Positions 22,454 to 27,125 of a DNA stretch of 27,125 bases are shown one piece after another. The position numbers and the translations under genes are program-made. How positions within the stretch are numbered: position 1 is the first letter of the stretch; every line of letters begins with the position of its first letter. The stretch is taken from positions 1 through 27,125 of the forward strand of contig DKLE01000093.1 in the NCBI GenBank assembly GCA_002455605.1. The letters run 5' to 3'. This stretch comes from Firmicutes bacterium UBA6648. GTDB lineage: Bacteria > Bacillota > Clostridia > Peptostreptococcales > Anaerovoracaceae. Under the pieces are notes generated by a model. It was given only the letters and a program-made list of their open reading frames with translations, did not search any database and had not been told where the DNA came from.

Positions 22454-23839
22454 ATGGTACATACATATAAAAGCAACGGCTATAACATTGTTCTGGACGT
22501 GAACAGCGGTGCTGTTCACTGTGTGGACGATGTGGCATATGATATCATTGAGATGCTGGAAGCTGGAATTGACAGAAAAATAATTATGGTTGACGTATTG
22601 GAAAAGTATCAGCAGCTTCCGGAGGTAACGGCGGAAGAAATAAGAGATGTATTTGAAGATATAGACGGACTTAAACGCCAGGGAAAGCTTTTTTCAGAGG
22701 ATATTTATGCTGACATGTCCGGGGAGTTTAAAAAACGTCAATCGGTAGTAAAGGCTATTTGCCTGCATGTAGCCCATGACTGCAATCTGGCCTGTAAATA
22801 TTGCTTTGCCGGAGAAGGCGAATATCAGCAGGGTCACCGAGGGTTTATGTCTTATGAGGTAGGGAAAAAAGCCTTGGATTTTTTAATTGAAAATTCAGGG
22901 ACAAGAAAAAATCTGGAAGTGGATTTTTTCGGCGGCGAACCTCTTATGAACTGGGAGGTAGTTAAGAAATTGGTGGCTTACGGCCGTGAGCAGGAGAAGC
23001 TTCACCATAAAAATTTCCGATTTACTCTTACCACAAATGGCATTTTATTAGATGATGAAGTGATAGAATTCGCTAATAGGGAAATGAGTAATGTAGTCCT
23101 CAGTCTTGATGGGCGGAAGGAAGTGAACGACAAACTAAGAGTATCCAGAAATGAAAAAGGCTCTTATGATATTATTCTTCCTAAATTTTTAAAAATGGCT
23201 GAATCGAGAAATCAGGAGAACTATTATATCAGAGGAACTTATACCCATTACAATACAGATTTTTCAAAGGATATTCTCCATATGGCGGATTTGGGATTCA
23301 AAGAGCTTTCCATGGAGCCGGTAGTGGCTCCGGAACAGGCGGATTATGCTTTGACTGAAGAGGATTTACCAAAGCTATTGGAAGAGTATGATCGCCTGGC
23401 CTGTGAGATGATTAAGCGGAAGAAAGAAGGAAATGGGTTTAATTTCTATCATTATACAATTGATCTGACCGGTGGTCCGTGTATTGTAAAGCGTGTATCC
23501 GGATGTGGCGTAGGGACAGAATATATGGCGGTTACACCGGAAGGAGATTTATATCCTTGTCATCAATTCGTAGGGGATGAGCATTTTCTTTTAGGAAATG
23601 TCTTTGAAGGAGTAAAGAACCGCTCTGTCTGTGATGAGTTCAAGTCATGCAATATTTATTCTCATGGAGAATGTAAAGAGTGTTTTGCCCGTATGTACTG
23701 CAGCGGCGGCTGCGCAGCTAATGCATACCATACGAAAGGAAACATTACGGGAGTGTATGATTTTGGCTGTGAGCTTCATAGAAAAAGAATTGAATGCGCT
23801 ATTATGCTTCAAGTAGCGGAGAGGTTCGGAGAAAATTAA
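22454..23839 (+). CDS. scfB: SCIFF thioether-forming radical SAM/SPASM maturase
   Basis: A 461-residue peptide-modifying radical SAM enzyme that forms a Cys-to-Thr thioether in SCIFF peptides. Residues about 1-90 are the PqqD-like recognition domain that binds the leader (HTYKSNGYNIVLDVNSGAVHCVDDVAYDIIEML). The radical SAM cysteines are C110, C114 and C117 in HDCNLACKYCFAGEG. The C-terminal SPASM domain (about 340-445), with many cysteines (GCGVGTEYMAVTPEGDLYPCHQ, CKECFARMYCSGGCAANAYH), should hold two auxiliary 4Fe-4S clusters. All parts look intact. AAAGGA precedes the ATG. It lies 138 bases after scfA, with a terminator-like hairpin between. A strong terminator follows, so scfAB is a self-contained unit with no transporter or protease gene. 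Confidence 0.96.
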   Translation: MVHTYKSNGYNIVLDVNSGAVHCVDDVAYDIIEMLEAGIDRKIIMVDVLEKYQQLPEVTAEEIRDVFEDIDGLKRQGKLFSEDIYADMSGEFKKRQSVVKAICLHVAHDCNLACKYCFAGEGEYQQGHRGFMSYEVGKKALDFLIENSGTRKNLEVDFFGGEPLMNWEVVKKLVAYGREQEKLHHKNFRFTLTTNGILLDDEVIEFANREMSNVVLSLDGRKEVNDKLRVSRNEKGSYDIILPKFLKMAESRNQENYYIRGTYTHYNTDFSKDILHMADLGFKELSMEPVVAPEQADYALTEEDLPKLLEEYDRLACEMIKRKKEGNGFNFYHYTIDLTGGPCIVKRVSGCGVGTEYMAVTPEGDLYPCHQFVGDEHFLLGNVFEGVKNRSVCDEFKSCNIYSHGECKECFARMYCSGGCAANAYHTKGNITGVYDFGCELHRKRIECAIMLQVAERFGEN

Positions 23840-23850
23840 AAAAGGGGCTT

Positions 23851-23886
23851 AAGTTCCTGTCCAATCAATGGACAGGAACTTTTTTA
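23851..23886 (+). terminator. Terminator after the SCIFF maturase gene
   Basis: AAGTTCCTGTCC (23851-23862) pairs perfectly with GGACAGGAACTT (23870-23881) around a 7-base loop, followed by TTTTT. It is one of the strongest hairpins in the window. Confidence 0.92.
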
Positions 23887-23910
23887 TTGTTAAAATAAGC
23901 AGGAAGCAGA

Positions 23911-23939
23911 TTGACAATTTGTATAAATAGGCGTATCCT
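23911..23939 (+). promoter_or_regulatory. Promoter of the lrgAB operon
   Basis: A consensus TTGACA (23911-23916) and TATCCT (23934-23939) have the ideal 17-base spacing. The -10 has four of six matches. The transcript would start near 23946, inside the palindrome at 23943-23961, so a bound regulator would block initiation. Confidence 0.7.
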
Positions 23940-23942
23940 TTA

Positions 23943-23961
23943 AAATTGGTACGACCAATTT
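23943..23961 (+). promoter_or_regulatory. PdhR/FadR-type GntR operator
   Basis: AAATTGGTACGACCAATTT is a perfect palindrome with 8-base arms (AAATTGGT and ACCAATTT) around ACG. It contains TTGGT-N3-ACCAA, the form recognised by FadR-subfamily GntR regulators; ATTGGT-N3-ACCAAT is, from memory, the E. coli PdhR consensus. It spans the predicted transcription start and adjoins the lrgA ribosome site, an ideal repressor position. The operon it controls ends with a FadR-subfamily gene. Confidence 0.75.
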
Positions 23962-23974
23962 GGAGGAGGGGCGC

Positions 23975-24337
23975 ATGAAATATATAAAACAGTTTAGTTT
24001 AATCTTATTTGTTACATTTTTAGGAGAGATTTTGAAAACTTTAATACCACTGCCTATTCCGGCCAGTATTTATGGCCTTGTGCTCATGCTGATAGCATTG
24101 CAGACTAAGCTTATCAACTTGAATAATGTTCAGGAAGCAGGGGTATTTCTCATAGAAATAATGCCGGTGATGTTTGTTCCAGCAGCAGTAGGGCTTATGG
24201 ATTCGTGGGGAATACTAAAGCCCATTTGGGTTCCGGTAATTATCATAACGGTAGTAACCACTATAATCGTAATGGCAGTAACAGGGAGCGTAACACAATT
24301 CATTATAAACTTGGAAAAGAGGAAAGAAGCAAGATGA
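23975..24337 (+). CDS. CidA/LrgA family membrane protein
   Basis: A 120-residue protein with four predicted membrane helices, first gene of an lrgAB-type pair. The motif PLPIPASIYGLVLMLIALQ is the family signature. LrgA/CidA proteins were described as holin-like. In Bacillus and Streptococcus, LrgAB-type pairs (PftAB in Bacillus subtilis) are pyruvate carriers. The ATG follows GGAGGAGGGG, a very strong ribosome site directly adjacent to the PdhR-like palindrome. It overlaps lrgB by four bases (ATGA). The operator and downstream regulator favour the transport role over murein hydrolase control. The exact substrate is inferred. Confidence 0.88.
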   Translation: MKYIKQFSLILFVTFLGEILKTLIPLPIPASIYGLVLMLIALQTKLINLNNVQEAGVFLIEIMPVMFVPAAVGLMDSWGILKPIWVPVIIITVVTTIIVMAVTGSVTQFIINLEKRKEAR

Positions 24338-25026
24338 GCAGTTTTTTGGACAATTCGGCGTTTTTTGGAGTGACGGTCAGCCTTATAGGCTATCAGTTAG
24401 GAATCCTTTTAAAAAGGAAATTTAAAAATCCTGTTTTTAATCCACTGCTGATAAGCATCCTATTTGTAATATTGATGCTCATGATATGCCATGTGAAATA
24501 TGAGGATTATAACACAGGAGCCAAATATATAAGTTTTTTACTGACACCGGCTACGGTATGCTTGGCACTGCCGCTGTATCAGCAAATGGAGCTTCTGAAG
24601 AATCATGTGAAAGCCATTTTGATCGGAAGTGTGGCAGGTATCATTTCGGCTTTAGGCAGTGTTTTTCTTTTGGCGAAAATATTTGGACTCAACCATAGGG
24701 AATATGTCACCCTTCTTCCCAAGTCCATAACCACAGCCATTGGCATGGGCATTGCGGAAGAGCTTGGAGGGATTGTTACGATCACGGTGGCGGTTATAAT
24801 CATTACAGGAATATTGGGGAACATGACAGGAGAGTGGATATGTAAGATTTTTAGGATTAAGCAGCCTATAGCAAAAGGATTAGCTTTAGGAACGGCAGCC
24901 CATGCCATAGGAACGGCAAAGGCCATGGAAATGGGCGAAGTGGAAGGGGCTATAAGCAGCTTGGCAATCGCAGTCGCTGGATTGCTTACGGTAGTCGGTG
25001 CATCAATATTTTCATATTTTATATAG
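24334..25026 (+). CDS. LrgB family membrane protein
   Basis: A 230-residue protein with about six or more membrane helices, the obligate partner of LrgA. The signature LPKSITTAIGMGIAEELGGIVTITVAVIIITGILGNMTGEWI and the C-terminal KGLALGTAAHAIGTAKAMEMGEVEGAISSLAIAVAGLLTV are strongly conserved in the LrgB family. The ATG at 24334 overlaps the lrgA stop by four bases, and the longer reading frame from 24205 lies inside lrgA and is rejected. AGAGG and GGAAAG upstream serve as ribosome site. With LrgA it probably forms a carboxylate (pyruvate-type) facilitator. A kinase-like gene follows after 13 bases. Confidence 0.93.
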   Translation: MSSFLDNSAFFGVTVSLIGYQLGILLKRKFKNPVFNPLLISILFVILMLMICHVKYEDYNTGAKYISFLLTPATVCLALPLYQQMELLKNHVKAILIGSVAGIISALGSVFLLAKIFGLNHREYVTLLPKSITTAIGMGIAEELGGIVTITVAVIIITGILGNMTGEWICKIFRIKQPIAKGLALGTAAHAIGTAKAMEMGEVEGAISSLAIAVAGLLTVVGASIFSYFI

Positions 25027-25039
25027 CGAGGTGAGGAAG

Positions 25040-25633
25040 ATGATAATTACCATAGGAAGAGAATATGGGAGCGGCGGTCACGATGTGGGTGAAAGGCTTG
25101 CTGAAAAACTTGGTATAGTATTGTATGATAAGGATGATCTGGCTGAAAAATTAAAATCCCTGGGTGACTATGAAGAAGTAAAATCCTTTTACGAAGAAAG
25201 ACCCGCCAACAGCCTTCTTTATGTCATTGCTAGAGAAGAAGACAGAAAAATGAATGAAAAGCCATTTGAGCAAATAAAAAGCATTACTGAAAATCAATCC
25301 TGTGTCATCATAGGAAGATGCGCCAATGTGATCTTTAGAAATGAAGAGGAGCATATCAGTGTTTTTGTGCATGCAGATTTAGAAAAAAGGATAAAAAGAA
25401 TTGCAGGAACTAATCATATAAGTGAAAAAGAGGCGGAATTATTAATTCGAGAAACAGATAAACGAAGAGATGAATTTCACAATCAATACACCGGTGAAAA
25501 CTGGGGTGATTCCAGAAGATACCAATTATCGGTAGATAGTGGTATGATAGGTATAGAACAAACCGTACAATTAATCTGTGATTATATGGAAGCCAAAAAG
25601 TGGTGGAGGGATTGTGGAAGACAGGGAATATAG
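25040..25633 (+). CDS. Cytidylate kinase-like family protein
   Basis: A 197-residue P-loop protein of the cytidylate-kinase-like family, distinct from the housekeeping Cmk. The Walker A region reads ITIGREYGSGGHDVGERLAEKLG (about 3-25), and GREYGSGG is the mark of this family. The phosphate- and base-contact segment CVIIGRCANVIFR (about 93-105) and the lid region with TDKRRDEFHNQYTGENW are present. The C-terminus ends CDYMEAKKWWRD. GAGGTGAGG precedes the ATG. Proteins of this family occur in many Clostridia, often near transporters or regulators; the substrate is unknown. It overlaps the next gene by 20 bases and is tied to lrgAB, so a role in signalling of carbon status is conceivable but unproven. 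Confidence 0.85.
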   Translation: MIITIGREYGSGGHDVGERLAEKLGIVLYDKDDLAEKLKSLGDYEEVKSFYEERPANSLLYVIAREEDRKMNEKPFEQIKSITENQSCVIIGRCANVIFRNEEEHISVFVHADLEKRIKRIAGTNHISEKEAELLIRETDKRRDEFHNQYTGENWGDSRRYQLSVDSGMIGIEQTVQLICDYMEAKKWWRDCGRQGI

Positions 25634-26285
25634 GAAAGTAATTGAATATGTAAAAAATGAAATAAAGCAGGGGCGGATACAGCTGGAGGATAAACTTCCT
25701 GCAGAAAGGATCATGGCGGAAGAACTTGATATGAGCAGAGGATCTGTCAGAGAAGCCTTAAGAACCATGGAAAACATGGGAATGCTGGAGAGCAGACAGG
25801 GATCGGGGAATTATCTGACAGGGAACTTGAACAAAGTGTTTGCAGAATCTATAGGGATGATGCTCTTATTAAAGCGGATCAGCCATAGTGAAGTGAATAG
25901 CTTGAGAAGGGCTATTGAGACGGAAGCGTATGCACTGGCTGTACAAAATATTTCTGATAGCCAGATAGAGCAGCTGAAAGCTATGCTTAAATCCATGCGT
26001 ACAGCCGAGATAGATGAAATGATTCTGAAAGATAAAGAGTTTCATTATCAAATGATAATTGCCTCTGAGAATCATTTGATCATAAGCATTATGGAAGCTC
26101 TGGAGGAAATTTATACGGACTCTGTGGAATATATGCTGAAGAACGCATCGGAGGAGATGAAGCACAGGCTTTTTCTTTCTCATGAAAAAATGCTGGATTC
26201 TATGCTGAGAAAAGACGAATCTGCCGGCAAGAGAGCAGTGAATGAACATTATGATATTATCAAGTTCTGGTATGATAAAGAATAA
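25614..26285 (+). CDS. GntR regulator of the FadR subfamily (FCD domain)
   Basis: A 223-residue transcription factor. The GTG at 25614 is the best start: it gives the usual short lead-in to the winged helix (about 5-68, KLPAERIMAEELDMSRGSVREALRTMENMGMLESRQGSGNYL) and has GGTGG 7 bases upstream. The C-terminal FCD domain (about 95-215) has the metal-binding set D140, H144, H190 and H212 (DKEFH, SHEKM, NEHYD), as in carboxylate-responsive members such as LldR. It is the last gene of the lrgAB operon and overlaps the kinase gene by 20 bases. The matching palindrome before lrgA makes autorepression with induction by pyruvate, lactate or another carboxylate the simplest model. Confidence 0.92.
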   Translation: MEDREYRKVIEYVKNEIKQGRIQLEDKLPAERIMAEELDMSRGSVREALRTMENMGMLESRQGSGNYLTGNLNKVFAESIGMMLLLKRISHSEVNSLRRAIETEAYALAVQNISDSQIEQLKAMLKSMRTAEIDEMILKDKEFHYQMIIASENHLIISIMEALEEIYTDSVEYMLKNASEEMKHRLFLSHEKMLDSMLRKDESAGKRAVNEHYDIIKFWYDKE

Positions 26286-26289
26286 TGGA

Positions 26290-26319
26290 AAGACCTGACA
26301 TAGACTATGGGCAGGTTTT
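26290..26319 (+). terminator. Weak candidate terminator after the GntR gene
   Basis: AAGACCTG (26290-26297) pairs with CAGGTTTT (26312-26319) with one G-U pair, and CATA-GAC-TATG inside it can form a nested stem. Only a short T-run follows, so efficiency is doubtful. Confidence 0.45.
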
Positions 26320-26326
26320 GTGACCA

Positions 26327-26368
26327 TTTTTTACAAATAGGTTACCTGTTTTTTACAAATATGTTGTT
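26327..26368 (+). repeat. 11-bp-phased direct repeats, possible PhoP/OmpR-type box
   Basis: The 13-mer TTTTTTACAAATA occurs at 26327-26339 and 26349-26361, exactly 22 bases apart, which is two helical turns. Within this, TTTACA (26330), GTTACC (26341), TTTACA (26352) and GTTGTT (26363) repeat every 11 bases with 5-base spacers. This matches the architecture of Bacillus PhoP boxes, TT(A/T/C)ACA repeated every 11 bases. The array lies just upstream of and into the -35 region of the next promoter, a position suited to an activator. Confidence 0.5.
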
Positions 26369-26393
26369 TTTACCTAATTAAATGTAATATAAT
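26364..26393 (+). promoter_or_regulatory. Promoter of the WXG-like gene
   Basis: TTGTTT (26364-26369) and a perfect TATAAT (26388-26393) are 18 bases apart. The transcript would start near 26400, about 37 bases before the GTG at 26437. The -35 is weak, which fits dependence on an activator at the repeats immediately upstream. Confidence 0.6.
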
Positions 26394-26436
26394 AGCACAA
26401 GTTATAATTTTACATATTAGTAAGGGGAAATGATTC

Positions 26437-27125
26437 GTGTTTAATGGCCTAGATAAAATGAAAAGCTTTTCGCTGGATATACCGGTATTAAAGGAAACAA
26501 TAGTTCAGCTTGAAATCCGTATTAAAAACATAGAAAAGATAGGCACGGATGCCCACGACATTGGGAATAGGCTGCTTTCCGAATCATGGGAGGGACAAGC
26601 CACCAAAAGCTTTCTGGAGCATAATGAGAACTGGAAAAAAGGCTATGACGAGACGGTAAACCAATTAATGGACTTCAAAGAATCGTTAGAAAAAGTGGTT
26701 CTTGCAGGAGCAGAAGAAATCAATGAAATGGCATTGGAATTGGCAATACCCCTTGGAGGAAGGAAAGGGACAGGAGCTCGAAACCTTATATCCATGGAAC
26801 AAGAAGGAATAGAGGAGCTGAAAGCAAAGTGTAAAACCCTTGTGTATGAAGATTACGAAGAGCAGCGAGGGATCATGGGAAGCATTGAGAGTTTAAGCAG
26901 TCAGCTTAATTATCCCTTTTCTATAGGAGCAGAGGCAACCAAGAATAAAAAGACAATAGAAGAAAATCAGGAAAAGGTGCAAACCTTTAAAACGAAACTG
27001 CAAAATTATGAAGACAGAGTCCTTTTGTTTGAACAAGAAGTAGTAGACGAAATGTCTAAGTATGCAGTAATTGGTGGGCATAAGCTGGATGGAGCCAGCT
27101 TCAGAGAAGTCTTAAAGTACCAAAA
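26437..27125 (+). CDS. WXG-like N-terminal domain protein, partial at the window end
   Basis: An open reading frame starting at GTG 26437 and still open at the right edge (229 codons and two bases seen), so its length is unknown. AAGGGG lies 9 bases before the start; the ATG at 26430 is followed by a stop after four codons. The N-terminal about 85 residues form a helical hairpin with the turn SESWEGQATKSF (W51-E52-G53), the WXG signature seen in ESX/type VII secretion substrates. It is followed by a long charged coiled-coil region (about 110-210). No signal peptide is present. It could be a type VII-secreted protein with an LXG-like organisation or a non-secreted coiled-coil protein; no secretion gene is visible because the window ends. 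Confidence 0.65.
   Translation, partial: MFNGLDKMKSFSLDIPVLKETIVQLEIRIKNIEKIGTDAHDIGNRLLSESWEGQATKSFLEHNENWKKGYDETVNQLMDFKESLEKVVLAGAEEINEMALELAIPLGGRKGTGARNLISMEQEGIEELKAKCKTLVYEDYEEQRGIMGSIESLSSQLNYPFSIGAEATKNKKTIEENQEKVQTFKTKLQNYEDRVLLFEQEVVDEMSKYAVIGGHKLDGASFREVLKYQ

Noticed and set aside
23975..25026. Holin/antiholin lysis function for the LrgAB pair
   Set aside because: No phage or lysis genes are nearby, and the PdhR-type operator with an FCD regulator fits carboxylate transport better; the holin reading is kept only as an older family label.
25869..26327. A 152-residue minus-strand frame opposite the GntR gene
   Set aside because: It is the antisense shadow of the FCD domain; no ribosome site or recognisable domain is seen.

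Overview
The window is about 27 kb of an AT-rich anaerobic Firmicutes (Clostridia) chromosome. The strongest lineage markers are a SCIFF ranthipeptide precursor with its radical SAM maturase (a pair typical of Clostridia), an oxygen-labile two-subunit Fe-S L-serine dehydratase, a DHODB-like flavoprotein, and Gram-positive style ribosome binding sites and terminators. The gene content fits an amino-acid-fermenting member of the Eubacteriales/Peptostreptococcales. I cannot name a species. No tRNA, rRNA, CRISPR array, insertion sequence or phage gene is visible, and no gene-free stretch exceeds about 255 bases.

Layout. (1) 54-6825: a complete nine-gene F1Fo ATP synthase operon, atpIBEFHAGDC, closed by a clear terminator. 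(2) 6949-9174: a membrane diguanylate cyclase with two periplasmic-binding-type sensor domains. (3) 9428-10810: citrate synthase behind a near-consensus promoter flanked by a repeated palindromic element. (4) 11036-12184: a radical SAM protein with a CX4CX2C cluster motif. (5) 12411-13508: an exported SLT lytic transglycosylase. (6) 13697-19937: a long co-directional run, sdaAB-sdaAA-mtnA-EamA transporter-scpA-scpB-DUF4026 protein, ending at a strong terminator shared with a convergent pair. (7) 20019-21935 on the minus strand: a DHODB-like FAD/2Fe-2S protein and a membrane-anchored D,D-carboxypeptidase. (8) 22169-23839: SCIFF precursor and maturase, separated by a terminator-like hairpin. (9) 23975-26285: lrgA-lrgB-cytidylate-kinase-like-GntR(FCD), a tightly coupled operon. 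(10) 26437 to the right edge: the start of an unrecognised protein with a WXG-like N-terminal hairpin, behind a promoter preceded by 11-bp-phased repeats.

Most interesting points. The SCIFF precursor is near-canonical but lacks one of its six cysteines. From memory, the two residues that form the thioether in characterised SCIFF peptides are Cys32 and Thr37; here both are serine, while the maturase looks intact. The lrgAB operon has a consensus -35 promoter and, directly downstream of it, a perfect ATTGGT-N3-ACCAAT palindrome of the PdhR/FadR-family type. It encodes its own FCD-type GntR regulator, which suggests a self-regulated, pyruvate- or carboxylate-responsive transport operon carrying an unexpected nucleotide-kinase-like protein. 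The last gene combines a possible PhoP/OmpR-type operator with a WXG-like protein that continues beyond the window.

Themes that tie the genes together: energy conservation (a probably H+-coupled ATP synthase, judged from the c subunit), pyruvate and amino-acid metabolism (serine dehydratase to pyruvate, citrate synthase, putative pyruvate facilitator), envelope growth and chromosome segregation (ScpAB, D,D-carboxypeptidase, lytic transglycosylase), and peptide-based natural product maturation.
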